64,000 nucleotides of DNA from Jiangella alba. Its GTDB lineage: Bacteria > Actinomycetota > Actinomycetes > Jiangellales > Jiangellaceae. Positions 42,202 through 51,263 of the stretch are shown here, one piece after another (position 1 is the stretch's first letter; each line of letters opens with the position of its first letter). The notes below the pieces were generated by a model, which was given only the letters and a program-made list of their open reading frames with translations, was not told where the DNA came from and searched no databases. Position numbers and translations under genes: made by a program. The stretch covers positions 186,001-250,000 of the forward strand of contig NZ_FNUC01000003.1 of the NCBI RefSeq assembly GCF_900106035.1, read 5' to 3'.

Positions 42202-42810
42202 ATGATGGAACCCGAGAACCCGGCCACCGCCGACGACACCTCCACCCGCCGGCGCCTGCTCCGGGGCGCCGGTGTGCTGGCCGGTGGCGCCGTCGCGACG
42301 GCGGCCGGTGTCGCCGCCGCCTCGTCCGCGCAGGCCGCCCCCGGCGAACCGGTCCGTCTCGGCCGGTTGAACGGCTCCGGTACGGCCGCGACGACGGTCC
42401 GCGGCAGCGGCGCGGGGGTCCTGGCGGTGCAGAACCGCGGCGCCGGCGACGGCGTCGTGGCCACCGCGGACGACTCGATGCAGGCCGCCGTCCGGGCCAC
42501 GAACCGCAACACCGGCAACGGCATGGGCATCGGCGGCGCCGTGGTCGCCACCGGTGAGGAGTGCGCCGCCGTCGTCGCCGTCGCGCACGCGGGGCACGAC
42601 TACGCGATCTACGCGTACGGCTACGCCGACCAGACCGAGCAGGAGCGCGGCAACGCCCTGCACGCCGTCGGCACGGTGTACCTGACCGGGCCGGTGTACA
42701 TCGAGGGCGACCTCATCGTGAACGGCACCATCTACTGCGACAGCGTCAAGCCGCTGAGCGAGCGGCAGCGGGCCGAGCTGCACGCGCAGACGCGGCCGTC
42801 AGCGGACTGA
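42202..42810 (+). CDS. Tat-exported protein of unknown function
   Basis: A 202-residue protein with a twin-arginine signal (STRRRLLRGAGVLAGGAVATAAG, cleavage expected after AQA near residue 47 of the precursor). The mature part is small, Gly/Ala/Val-rich and beta-like, with repeating VRGSGAGVLAVQNRG and VRATNRNTGNGMGIGG strands, reminiscent of phage- or envelope-type beta-structures. It ends in a short helical tail. ATG 42202 follows TTGGAG; ATG 42205 is also possible. The stop overlaps the convergent hydrolase gene by 12 bp. Function unknown. Confidence 0.7.
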   Translation: MMEPENPATADDTSTRRRLLRGAGVLAGGAVATAAGVAAASSAQAAPGEPVRLGRLNGSGTAATTVRGSGAGVLAVQNRGAGDGVVATADDSMQAAVRATNRNTGNGMGIGGAVVATGEECAAVVAVAHAGHDYAIYAYGYADQTEQERGNALHAVGTVYLTGPVYIEGDLIVNGTIYCDSVKPLSERQRAELHAQTRPSAD

Positions 42811-43950
42811 CGTCCTGTCGCCGACGACCGTGCGGAGCGCACCGACGAGGCGCGCCGCACGGTCGTCGTCGTGGTTGCGCAGGCGATTGGTGAGGTAGGC
42901 GAACCCGACCCGGGCGACGGGGTCGGCGAAGGCCAGCTGCCCGCCGGCGCCGTCGTGGCCGAAGGACGACTCGGCCAGCATCGGCGCGATCGGCGAGCGC
43001 AGCATGAACCCGGTGGCCCAGCGGGCGTGCGGCGGCGGGAGGTCCAGCACGCCGGGCCCCTCGGCCAGCACTCGGGTCGCGTCGCGGACGGTGTCAGGGT
43101 GCAGCAGGGCGGGCGCACCGTCGGTCTCGGTGACCGTGCGCGACCACGTGCGGGCCAGCGCCCGGGCCGTCGCCACGACGCCGACGGCGGGCAGACCGGC
43201 GGCCAGGACGGCCGGGTCGTTGAGCCCGGCGCCGTCGCCGACCAGCTCGGGGTCGAACGCCCGGCCCAGCGTGATCGCGCGGGTGACGGTGCGCTGCCGC
43301 CACGGCGTCCCGGGCGCGTCGGGCGGGAACGTCAGCCGCGACCGGTCGCGGTCCCAGCTCGCCGCCGCGACCCGTCCGGCGTCGGCGGCCGGGACGCCGA
43401 GCAGCAGGTCCGGACCGCCGGCCAGCCGGGCGAGATGCTCGGCCAGCGGTGCGCCGGTGGCGCGGCGCAGCACCTCCGCGACCAGCCAGCCGTACGTCAT
43501 CGCGTGGTAGGCGTGCCCGGTGCCGGGCGGCCAGAGCGGGCGCTGCCGCTCCAGCGCGGCGACGGCGGGCGTCCCGGCGAGCGCGTCGGCCAGCGTGAGG
43601 TCGGCGTCCAGCGCGGGCAGCCCGGCCGTGTGCGACAGCACCATGCGCGTCGTCACCGCCTCCTTGCCCTGAGCGGCGAAGGCCGGCCAGTACGCCGCGA
43701 CCGGCGCGTCGAGGTCCAGCGCGCCGTCCTGCGCGGCGAGGACGGCGCACGCGGCCAGCAGGCCCTTCGTGCACGAGAACGTGACGGCGAGCGTCTCCGC
43801 CGTCCACCCCGCGCCGCCCCACACGTCGACGACGGGCCGCCCGTCGACGTAGACGGCGACGGCCGCGCCGGCGGACGGGTCCTCGGCCAGCAGTTCCGCC
43901 AGCACCTCCGCCACCGGCGCGTACGCGGGCTCCCACACGCCGTCGATCAT
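42799..43950 (-). CDS. Beta-lactamase-fold serine hydrolase
   Basis: A 383-residue enzyme of the class C beta-lactamase/esterase family (PF00144-like). It has the nucleophile motif SCTK (S59-xx-K62), a tyrosine-containing HAYHAMTYGW segment and a late HDGAGG in place of the KTG box. It has no signal peptide, so it is probably an intracellular esterase or peptidase rather than a resistance enzyme. Its ATG overlaps the stop of the upstream permease gene by four bases, placing it last in the ABC-transporter operon; it may process the imported compound. Confidence 0.87.
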   Translation of the reverse strand: MIDGVWEPAYAPVAEVLAELLAEDPSAGAAVAVYVDGRPVVDVWGGAGWTAETLAVTFSCTKGLLAACAVLAAQDGALDLDAPVAAYWPAFAAQGKEAVTTRMVLSHTAGLPALDADLTLADALAGTPAVAALERQRPLWPPGTGHAYHAMTYGWLVAEVLRRATGAPLAEHLARLAGGPDLLLGVPAADAGRVAAASWDRDRSRLTFPPDAPGTPWRQRTVTRAITLGRAFDPELVGDGAGLNDPAVLAAGLPAVGVVATARALARTWSRTVTETDGAPALLHPDTVRDATRVLAEGPGVLDLPPPHARWATGFMLRSPIAPMLAESSFGHDGAGGQLAFADPVARVGFAYLTNRLRNHDDDRAARLVGALRTVVGDRTSVR

Positions 43951-44759
43951 CGGCCCGCCCCCTGCAGGATGGCGGCGACGAAGCCGCGCTGGAACACGAG
44001 GAACACCGCGATCGTCGGGACCACGATGAGCAGCGACCCCGCGCACAGCAGCACGATGTCGGTGCCGTACTGGCCCTGGTAGGCCCCGAGCGCGCCGGCC
44101 ATCGTCCGCCGCGTCGGGTCGTCGACCAGCGTCACCGCGAGCAGGAACTGGTTCCACGTCCACAGGAACAGCAGGATCGCCAGCGCCGACCACGCCGGCG
44201 CCGCCAGCGGCAGCATGACGTGCCGGAACGCCTGCCGCGAGCTGGCGCCGTCGACCTTGGCGGAGTCGAGCAGCTCGGCCGGCAGGCCCAGGAAGTGCGC
44301 GCGCATCCAGAAGATGCTGAACGGCATGAACAACGCGGTCAGCGGCAGGATGATGGCCCACCGGGTGTTCAGCAGGCCGAGGTCGCCGATCTGCAGGTAC
44401 AGCGGGGCGATCAGCGCCTCGTACGGCAGCGCCAGCCCGGCCAGGAAGGCCGCGAACACCAGCCGCGAGCCGCGGAACGGCACCAGCGCCAGCCCGTACC
44501 CGGCCAGCGTCGCCAGCAGCAGCGCCGCCGGCACGACCACCAGCACGATCAGCGAGCTGGACTTCAGCAGCTCGCCCATCAGCGCGGCGTCCCACGCGTC
44601 GGCGAAGTTGCCCCACTGCGGGTCGGACGGCAGGCTCAGCCCGGCCGGGCGCGAGCCGCGCGGCTGCAGCGCCGTCAGGGCCATGCTGACCAGCGGCAGG
44701 ACGGTGCCGACGGCGGCCAGCGCGAGCAGCAGGAGGCCGGCCGGACTGCGCCGCGTCAC
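43947..44759 (-). CDS. Carbohydrate ABC transporter permease (MalG-like)
   Basis: A 270-residue inner-membrane component of a CUT1-type sugar importer. It has six hydrophobic segments and the EAA loop AKVDGASSRQAFRHVMLP that contacts the ATPase. It starts at a GTG that overlaps the preceding permease stop (GTGA) and ends overlapping the hydrolase start. No ATP-binding subunit is encoded here, so a shared MsiK-like ATPase elsewhere is expected, as is usual in actinomycetes. Confidence 0.92.
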   Translation of the reverse strand: MTRRSPAGLLLLALAAVGTVLPLVSMALTALQPRGSRPAGLSLPSDPQWGNFADAWDAALMGELLKSSSLIVLVVVPAALLLATLAGYGLALVPFRGSRLVFAAFLAGLALPYEALIAPLYLQIGDLGLLNTRWAIILPLTALFMPFSIFWMRAHFLGLPAELLDSAKVDGASSRQAFRHVMLPLAAPAWSALAILLFLWTWNQFLLAVTLVDDPTRRTMAGALGAYQGQYGTDIVLLCAGSLLIVVPTIAVFLVFQRGFVAAILQGAGR

Positions 44760-45676
44760 CGCTCGCGCCCCAGCCGCTGCAACGGCGCGATGACCGCCAG
44801 CACCAGCACCACCAGCACCACCGCGAGCGCCGACGCCAGCCCGACCGCCTGTTCGGTGAAGACCAGCCGGAAGATCAGCACGCCGGGCACCATCGTCGAG
44901 TAGCCCGGCCCGCCCGCGGTGGCGACGTAGACGATGTCGAAGCTGGCCAGCGCCGCGATGGTGAGGATGGTCGCCGCGACGACGATCTCGCGGCGCAGCG
45001 ACGGCAGCGTGACGGCGGTGAACCGGCGGATCCGCCCGGCGCCGTCCAGCGCGGCCGCCTCGTGCAGCGACGGGTCGATGCGCAGCAGGCCGGCGGTGAA
45101 CAGCAGCGTGCACAGGCCGGTCGCCACCCAGGCGCCGATCAGCCCCACCGCCGGCAGTGCCGTGTGGAAGTCGGCCAGCCAGGGCCGGGCCAGCGCGTCC
45201 AGCCCGGCGAGGCGCAGCAGCTGGTTCACCACGCCGTCGGAGGAGTACATCCACGACCACGCGATCGCGGCGCCGGCCAGCGGCACCACCTGCGGCAGGA
45301 ACAGCAGCGCACGGGCGGCGGCGCGTGCGCCGGCCGAGCGCAGGTCCGCGACGACGGCGGCCAGTGCCAGGCCGAGCGCGATGGGCAGCAGCGTGAAGAA
45401 CGCGATCAGCACCAGCGCGTGACCGAGGGAGTCGAGCAGCCGCTCGTCCGTCACCACCGACCGGTAGTTGTCCAGGCCGACCCAGGTGGCCGGCCCGAAC
45501 CCGTCCCAGTCGTAGAACGAGTAGCGCACCGTCTGACTCAGCGGATAGAGGACGAACCCGCCGTACAGCAGCAGCGCGGGCAGCACCCACCACCAGCCGG
45601 ACGCCGGCCGGGGCGCCCGCACCGGCGGCGTCGTCCGCGCCCGGGCGGGTCCGCGCTCCCTCACCGTGACGCTCAC
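44756..45676 (-). CDS. Carbohydrate ABC transporter permease (MalF-like)
   Basis: A 306-residue inner-membrane permease with a basic N-terminal tail, then WWWVLPALLLYGGFVLYPL and the EAA loop AAALDGAGRIRRFTAVTLPSL. The GTG start lies within the stop region of the binding-protein gene (four-base overlap). The second permease overlaps its own stop, giving a tightly coupled binding protein-MalF-MalG-hydrolase operon. Confidence 0.92.
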   Translation of the reverse strand: MSVTVRERGPARARTTPPVRAPRPASGWWWVLPALLLYGGFVLYPLSQTVRYSFYDWDGFGPATWVGLDNYRSVVTDERLLDSLGHALVLIAFFTLLPIALGLALAAVVADLRSAGARAAARALLFLPQVVPLAGAAIAWSWMYSSDGVVNQLLRLAGLDALARPWLADFHTALPAVGLIGAWVATGLCTLLFTAGLLRIDPSLHEAAALDGAGRIRRFTAVTLPSLRREIVVAATILTIAALASFDIVYVATAGGPGYSTMVPGVLIFRLVFTEQAVGLASALAVVLVVLVLAVIAPLQRLGRER

Positions 45677-46998
45677 CCGCCGAGCTGGCTCTCGTAGTCG
45701 GCCTGCAGCGTGGCGGCGAAGTCCTCCGGCGTGACGCGGCCCGCGAGCAGCAGCTGCAGCTGCGGCGTCAGCGTCGCGGAGAAGAACGACGCGGTCGCGT
45801 TGCCCATGAACGGGACGATGCCGTCGTCGGCGCTGAGCTCGGTGAACGCCGTGGACGCGTCGGCGACGACCGCGACGTCGGACTCCGGCGGCGGCGCGTC
45901 GGCCGGGCCGCCGGGGGCCAGGCCCTTGGCGGCGACGATCAGCTGGCGGCCCTCGTCGGTGAAGGTGAAGTCGAGGAACGCGGCCGCGGCGTCGGCGTCG
46001 GCGGCCGAGGCGGGGATGACGAAGTTCGCCGGGTCGGACATCGCCGCGCGCGGGTGGTCGTCGGCGGCCGGGAACAGGAAGAACCCGACGTCGTCGCCGA
46101 GCTGCTGGCCCAGCGTCGCGGCCTGCCAGTTGCCGCTGACGAAGTAGACGCCCTCGCCCGCGGCGAACTGCGCCGCCGCCGTGCTGGCGTCGACCGCCGA
46201 CACGTCCGGCGCGAGGTAGCCGGCCGCCGCCCAGTCCTGCAGCGTCCGGGCCGCCTCGACCGCCTCCGGGGTGTCGATGCTGGCGTCCGGCGCGTTGAAC
46301 ACCCACTGCGTGACGGGCTCCGCGGTGCCCTGCGCGAGCAGCAGCGACTGGTACGGGAAGAACACGAGGCCGTCCTTGCCGGACGTGACCAGCGGCGTCG
46401 TTCCGGTGGTCGCGGCGGCGGCGAGGTCCTGCTCGAACTCCGCGAGCGTGGCCGGCGGGCCGTCGATGCCGGCCTGCTGGGTGAGCGTCTTGTTGTAGTA
46501 GACGCCGGTCAGCGTGAACCCGATGCCCATGCCGTACAGCGAGCCGGCGCCACGGGTGCCGTCGGCGTCGACCCGCCACTGGTTCAGCTGCGACGCCGGG
46601 AAGTCGGTCCAGCCGTAGGCCTCGGCGTAGTCGTCGAGGTTGCGGACCAGCCCGTCCTCGACGGTGTTGCCCGGCGTCGGCAGGCTGATCAGGTCGGGCG
46701 GGTCGTCGCCGGTCATCAGCCGGGCCGCGTTCTGCTGCAGCGCGTCGAACTGCTCGCCGGTGATCTCGAACGTGACGTTCGGGTGCTGCGCGGTGAACGC
46801 GTCGGTGATCGGGCGCAGGCTGTCGACCTGCGTGGCGTCGATCGTGATGTCGACGACGACCGGGTCGTCGCCGAGGTCGGTGCTGGCGCCCTGGGTGCTC
46901 GCGTCGGCTGGGGCGTCGGAGCCCGGGGAGCCGCAGGCGGCCGCCGTCAGAGCGACGGTGATCAGCACGGGTGCGATGAGGGTTCGGCGTGTCGTCAT
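45673..46998 (-). CDS. Extracellular sugar-binding lipoprotein of the ABC importer
   Basis: A 441-residue solute-binding protein (family 1). It has a signal peptide with lipobox LTAAAC, so the mature protein is lipid-anchored at Cys22. Typical features are VVVDITIDATQVDSLRPI, PDLISLPTPG, VYYNKTLTQQAG and a clear two-lobe length. The ATG has AGGAG just upstream. It is divergent from the lacI-type regulator; a 13-bp tandem repeat overlaps the promoter. The ligand cannot be deduced. Confidence 0.92.
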   Translation of the reverse strand: MTTRRTLIAPVLITVALTAAACGSPGSDAPADASTQGASTDLGDDPVVVDITIDATQVDSLRPITDAFTAQHPNVTFEITGEQFDALQQNAARLMTGDDPPDLISLPTPGNTVEDGLVRNLDDYAEAYGWTDFPASQLNQWRVDADGTRGAGSLYGMGIGFTLTGVYYNKTLTQQAGIDGPPATLAEFEQDLAAAATTGTTPLVTSGKDGLVFFPYQSLLLAQGTAEPVTQWVFNAPDASIDTPEAVEAARTLQDWAAAGYLAPDVSAVDASTAAAQFAAGEGVYFVSGNWQAATLGQQLGDDVGFFLFPAADDHPRAAMSDPANFVIPASAADADAAAAFLDFTFTDEGRQLIVAAKGLAPGGPADAPPPESDVAVVADASTAFTELSADDGIVPFMGNATASFFSATLTPQLQLLLAGRVTPEDFAATLQADYESQLGG

Positions 46999-47067
46999 GG
47001 GGTTCTCCTCGACATCGGTGTCGGTGGTCGACGACCCGCGCCCTACCGTCGTCCGCTTCGGGAAGTT

Positions 47068-47112
47068 TGTCAAGCACTTCGATAAAGCACTTCGATACCC
47101 TAGTCTGAGGGC
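47068..47112. promoter_or_regulatory. Divergent promoter with tandem 13-bp repeat, likely LacI-type operator
   Basis: AAGCACTTCGATA occurs twice in tandem (47072-47084 and 47085-47097). On the minus strand TTGACA (47073-47068) overlaps the first copy and could be the -35 of the ABC operon. On the plus strand TAGTCT (47101-47106) lies six bases before the regulator GTG, suggesting a leaderless transcript. A regulator bound here could control both directions. Confidence 0.5.
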
Positions 47113-48102
47113 GTGAACGAGGTGACCATCTACGACGTCGCCGAGCGGGCGCAGGTCAGCATCTCCACGGTGTCGCTGGCGCTGAACCACCCGGCGCGGC
47201 TGAAACGGTCGACGTTGGAACGCGTCCTCCAGGTGGCCGACGACCTCGGCTTCGTCCCCAAGGAACGGGCCGTCCTCCGGGCCCGGAAGGGCGTGCACCG
47301 CATCGCGGCGGTGGCGCCGTTCACGTCCTACCCGAGCTTCTCCCGGCGCCTGGCCGGCGTCTTCGACGAGCTCGGCGACCGCGGCGAGCAGCTGGTCGTC
47401 AGTGACTGCGCGGACATCGCCGTGTCGGCGTCGCCGGTGCTGGCCAGCATCCCCGTCCGCGGCCACGTCGACGGGCTGCTCAACCTCGGCGTGCCGCTGG
47501 ACGAGAAGATCGGCGAACGGCTGCGGCAGCGGCTGCCCACCGTCCTGCTCGACACCCGCTACCCGGGCCTCCCCGACATCTGCGTCGACGACCACCTCGG
47601 GGGACGGCTGGTGGGCGAGCACCTGGCCGGCCTCGGGCACCGGTCGGTCGCGTTCCTCAACGAGGTCGAGACGTACCCGTTCCAGTCGCCGCCGGTGCTG
47701 CGGCTGGCCGGGCTGCGCACGGTGCTCGACGTCGTCGAGATCACCGTCCCCCGCGGCACCTCGGCGGGTGCGGCGGCGGTGGCGCGGCTGTTCGCGGACG
47801 GGCCGCCCGCTGTCACCGCGGTGGTGGGCTGCCGCGACCTGGTGGCGCTCGGCGCGCTGGCCGAGCTGCGCGCCCGCGGCCTGTCCGTTCCCGGCGACCT
47901 CTCCGTCGTCGGCTTCGACGACGACCCGGTCGCAGAGGCGCTCGGGCTGACCACGGTGCGGCACCCGTTCGAGGAGTCCGGCCGGCTGGCGCTACGCACG
48001 CTGCGGCGCATGCTGGCCGCCCCCGGCGAGGAGATCCCCAGCCAGCGCCTCCCCCTCACCCTCATCCCCCGCGCGACGACCGGGCCCGCTCCTACTGGCT
48101 GA
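47113..48102 (+). CDS. LacI-family transcriptional regulator
   Basis: A 329-residue repressor. The N-terminal helix-turn-helix is TIYDVAERAQVSISTVSLALN (residues 4-24) with the hinge KGVHRIAAVAP, followed by the periplasmic-binding-like effector domain (HVDGLLNLGVPLDEK, GLPDICVDDHLGGRLVGEHL). It starts at GTG 47113 and lacks a ribosome site. Position and divergence from the importer operon suggest local control by the imported sugar. Confidence 0.92.
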   Translation: MNEVTIYDVAERAQVSISTVSLALNHPARLKRSTLERVLQVADDLGFVPKERAVLRARKGVHRIAAVAPFTSYPSFSRRLAGVFDELGDRGEQLVVSDCADIAVSASPVLASIPVRGHVDGLLNLGVPLDEKIGERLRQRLPTVLLDTRYPGLPDICVDDHLGGRLVGEHLAGLGHRSVAFLNEVETYPFQSPPVLRLAGLRTVLDVVEITVPRGTSAGAAAVARLFADGPPAVTAVVGCRDLVALGALAELRARGLSVPGDLSVVGFDDDPVAEALGLTTVRHPFEESGRLALRTLRRMLAAPGEEIPSQRLPLTLIPRATTGPAPTG

Positions 48103-48279
48103 TCGGGGCCGCGCCGGGCTTCGCCGTGGGTCGGAGATGCCGGCACCACGAGTGCGCCATGAGGAGATGGCGGCGGCTGCGGAGCCGGCGCAGCACCCGC
48201 CGCCACCTCCGGCCCAGCCCACGAGCCGAGCCCGCGCAGCCTCTACCGGCACCTCGCGCAGGTCGGATGTGCTCGCGGC

Positions 48280-49032
48280 TCAGCCCACGTTCACCGTCAC
48301 CCGTTCGGCGTCGACGCGGGCGGCGCGGCCGGCCGGGTTCTCGTGCCGCACCAGCACCGCCGAGCCGCCGACCACCAGTGGCACCAGCAGCGCGTCGACC
48401 AGGGCGGTGCCGAGATCGTCGGTCGCCACCAGGAGCCGGCCGCCCGGACCGGCGCCGAGCTGCTCGGCCCGCTGCCGGGCGTGGTCGGCCAGCCCGCCGA
48501 GCGTGTGCACGGCCCCGCCGCGGTCGAGCGCCGGCTCGGTGTCGTCGGGCGGGAAGATCGGCGCGAAGTGGTCGGGATAGCCGGGCACCTCGACGGCGTA
48601 GTCGGTGACGCCGGGCGGCAGCGGCTCGGTGAACCGCCCGCCGAGCGGCCGCAGCGCCAGCCCGACCACCTCCGGCGCGCTGCCCGCCGCCGCGGCGAGG
48701 TCGTCCGGTCCGGCGACCGTCACCTGCACGTCGCCACCCCCGGACCCGCCCTCGCCCCCTGACCCGAGCACGACGCACACGCCCGCCGACCAGCAGGCGG
48801 CCGCCCACGCCAGCGCCTGCCAGTGCGCCGGCAGCCGCAGCGCGACCCGTTCGCCGGTCTCGGCGCCGAGCCCGCCGGTGAGGAACCCGGCGGTCTTCGC
48901 GACCCAGTTGTCGAACGTGATGGTGGACAGCTCGACGCGCTCGCCGGTGGCGTCGTCGTAGAACGTGAGGAACGGCCGCGCGCCGTCGTGCCGGACGGCG
49001 GTGCGCAGCAGCTCTGCCGGGGTCTCACTCAT
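48280..49032 (-). CDS. TIGR03089-type protein (AMP-binding-like N-domain)
   Basis: A 250-residue actinobacterial protein resembling the N-terminal part of acyl-CoA synthetases but lacking the catalytic C-terminal domain. It begins MSETPAELLRTAVRHDGARPFLTFYDDATGERVELS and contains ALRLPAHWQALAWAAACWSAG. Function unknown. It is divergent from the DNA glycosylase gene with a 100-bp gap. It is typical of the region upstream of the F420 and mannose genes in actinomycetes. Confidence 0.82.
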   Translation of the reverse strand: MSETPAELLRTAVRHDGARPFLTFYDDATGERVELSTITFDNWVAKTAGFLTGGLGAETGERVALRLPAHWQALAWAAACWSAGVCVVLGSGGEGGSGGGDVQVTVAGPDDLAAAAGSAPEVVGLALRPLGGRFTEPLPPGVTDYAVEVPGYPDHFAPIFPPDDTEPALDRGGAVHTLGGLADHARQRAEQLGAGPGGRLLVATDDLGTALVDALLVPLVVGGSAVLVRHENPAGRAARVDAERVTVNVG

Positions 49033-49132
49033 GCGCCCACCCTACGGCCCCCGCCCCCTCCCCGTCTGAGTACCCGAACCGCCGCCGACCTGCGTCGTTG
49101 GGGTTGTCGGCGCCGCATGCTTCACTGGGTGC

Positions 49133-50038
49133 GTGATGGAGCGGACCTGGCGCCCGCGGCGTCCGGTCGACGTCGTGGCGACGCTCGCCGCCCACCAGCG
49201 CGGCCCGTACGACCCCGCCTTCCAGCTCGACGCCCGCGGGCGGGTCTGGCGCACCTGCCGGCCGGGTGGCGAACCCGCGACGGTGTGCGTGACGGCCGCG
49301 CGCGGCGATGTCACGGCCCGGGCGTGGGGCCCGGGCGCCGAGGCCGCGCTGGACGCCGTCCCGCAGTGGCTCGGCGACGCCGACGACCCCGCCGGCTTCC
49401 GGCCGCGCCACCCCGTCCTGGCCGACGCGGTCCGCCGGTTCCCGGGCACGGTCGTCGGGCGCACCGGGCTGGCCATGGAGGCGCTGGTGCCGGCCGTCCT
49501 GGAGCAGAAGGTCACCGGCACCGAGGCCTACCGCGGCTGGATGCGGCTGCTCCGGACGTTCGGTGAGCCCGCGCCCGGGCCCGCGCCCGCCCGCATGCGC
49601 GTCGTCCCGTCGCCCGAGGTCTGGGCCCGCATCCCGTCGTGGGAGTACCACCGCGCCGGCGTCGGGCCGCAGCGCTCGCGCACCATCGTCACCGCCGGGC
49701 GGCACGTCGCGCGGCTCGAGGAGATCTCCGGCCTCGCCACCGACGACGCCGACCGGCGGCTGCGCGCCGTCCCCGGCATCGGCGTCTGGACGTCGGCCGA
49801 GGTCCGCCAGCGCGTCCTCGGCGACGCCGACGCCGTCTCCGTCGGCGACTACGGGCTCCCGCACGTCGTCGCGTACGCGCTGACGGGGGAGCGGCGCGGG
49901 TCCGACGAACTGATGCTCGAGCTGCTCGAACCGTACCGCGGTCACCGTCACCGCGCCTGTCTGCTGCTCATGCGGGCCGGCCCGCTGCCGCCGCGCCGCG
50001 GCCCGCGCGCCCCCGTGCGCGACTACCGCTCGATGTGA
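49133..50038 (+). CDS. DNA-3-methyladenine glycosylase II-like protein (HhH-GPD)
   Basis: A 301-residue base-excision repair glycosylase expected to remove alkylated purines. It has the helix-hairpin-helix LRAVPGIGVWTSAEV (near 212) and the catalytic aspartate in SVGDYGLP (near 239). LEQKVTGTEA and YHRAGVGPQRSRTI are also family landmarks. GTG 49133 is followed at once by ATG 49136, either of which could start the protein. It is convergent with fbiB. The family is clear; substrate range is inferred. Confidence 0.88.
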   Translation: MMERTWRPRRPVDVVATLAAHQRGPYDPAFQLDARGRVWRTCRPGGEPATVCVTAARGDVTARAWGPGAEAALDAVPQWLGDADDPAGFRPRHPVLADAVRRFPGTVVGRTGLAMEALVPAVLEQKVTGTEAYRGWMRLLRTFGEPAPGPAPARMRVVPSPEVWARIPSWEYHRAGVGPQRSRTIVTAGRHVARLEEISGLATDDADRRLRAVPGIGVWTSAEVRQRVLGDADAVSVGDYGLPHVVAYALTGERRGSDELMLELLEPYRGHRHRACLLLMRAGPLPPRRGPRAPVRDYRSM

Positions 50039-50042
50039 CGGC

Positions 50043-51263
50043 TCACAGCGTCACGGTGACGGTCGCGACGTCGACGGGCGGGTGGTCGGCGGACGGTTCG
50101 GCGGCGTGGCCGATCGCGACCGCGCCGATCGGCGTCCAGCCGGCCGGGAGGTCCAGCGCCGACGTCGCCGCCGCGAGGGCGGGGTCGGGGAACAGCCAGG
50201 CCGACGCGAGACCTTCGGCGCCGAGCGCGATCAGCAGGTTCTCGACCGCCGCGCCCAGGCCGAGCAGCGCGTCCGACCCGTCGAGCAGGCACGGGACCAC
50301 GACGTACGGCGCGGTGCCGAGCAGTCCGGCGCCGTCCAGCGCCGACGCCAGCCGGCGGCGGGCCGCGTCCGACTCCAGCAGCACGAACCGCCACGGCGGG
50401 GTGTCGATCGGCCACGGCGCGGAGAACGCGGCCCCGACGGCCTGCCTGACGACGGCGGGGTCGACCTGCGCGGACGTGAACGACGACGCCGTCCGCCGGG
50501 CCGTGACGGCGGCGCGCATGGCCTCGGGGGTGCCGAGCCGGAAACGGTCCTCGGCGCTCGGCCGGATCAGCGCCGCGATGCCGCGGTCGTCCTCGCCGGG
50601 CTCCAGCAGCAGGTGCGGCAGGCCGCGCACGACGGCGACCGGGACGCCGGACAGCTTCGCCCGGACCAGCTCCGACGCCGCCGCCAGCTCGTCGGCCAGC
50701 GCGACGACCGTGACGCCGAGGTCGTTGCCGTAGGCGTCGGTGCTGCCGCGCAGGTCGTCGACGGCGCGGATGCCGGCCGAGCCGACCGCGAAGTCGGCGA
50801 CGCCGTTGCGCCAGACCCGGCCCGCGGTGTCCGTCACGACGACGCCGACGCGGACGCCGTAGCGCTCGGCCAGGCCGTCGCGGAGGGCGCGGGCGGAGGC
50901 GTCCGGGTCGACCGGCAGCAGCACGACCGAGCCCTGCTCGACGTTCGACGCGTCGACGCCGGCGGCGGCCATGACGAAGCCGTGCCGGGTCTCGACGATG
51001 CGCGTGCGCCCGCGCGGCGTCGTCCACTCCGAGACCGTCCGCACAGCCTCGGCGTCGATGGCGTCGTCGCGGTCGAGGCCGGTCGCGACGCGGCCCTCGG
51101 CCTTGCTGACGATCTTGCTCGTGACGACGACGATGTCGCCGTCGCGCAGGGCGTCGCCGGGCGGGGCCTGCTCGAGAGCCGTCGCCAGCACCTCGACGAG
51201 GTCGTCGCCGGCGCGGACCTCCGGGATGCCGGGCAGTCCGAACGCCTCGTAGCGAGCGCTCAC
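50043..51263 (-). CDS. fbiB: F420:L-glutamate ligase / dehydro-F420 reductase
   Basis: A 406-residue two-domain enzyme of coenzyme F420 synthesis. The N-terminal CofE domain (about 1-245) adds glutamates to F420-0; it shows IVVVTSKIVSKAEGR and VGVVVTDTAGRVWRNG. The C-terminal domain (about 255-406) is a nitroreductase-fold FMN domain that reduces dehydro-F420 (RRTASSFTSAQVD, PWPIDTPPWRFVLL, GLGAAVENLLIALGAEGLAS). The GTG start overlaps the fbiA stop by four bases, so the pair is an operon. Confidence 0.95.
   Translation of the reverse strand: MSARYEAFGLPGIPEVRAGDDLVEVLATALEQAPPGDALRDGDIVVVTSKIVSKAEGRVATGLDRDDAIDAEAVRTVSEWTTPRGRTRIVETRHGFVMAAAGVDASNVEQGSVVLLPVDPDASARALRDGLAERYGVRVGVVVTDTAGRVWRNGVADFAVGSAGIRAVDDLRGSTDAYGNDLGVTVVALADELAAASELVRAKLSGVPVAVVRGLPHLLLEPGEDDRGIAALIRPSAEDRFRLGTPEAMRAAVTARRTASSFTSAQVDPAVVRQAVGAAFSAPWPIDTPPWRFVLLESDAARRRLASALDGAGLLGTAPYVVVPCLLDGSDALLGLGAAVENLLIALGAEGLASAWLFPDPALAAATSALDLPAGWTPIGAVAIGHAAEPSADHPPVDVATVTVTL

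Noticed and set aside
43947..45676. ATP-binding subunit for the sugar importer
   Set aside because: No Walker A/B protein is present in the operon; a shared ATPase elsewhere is more likely.
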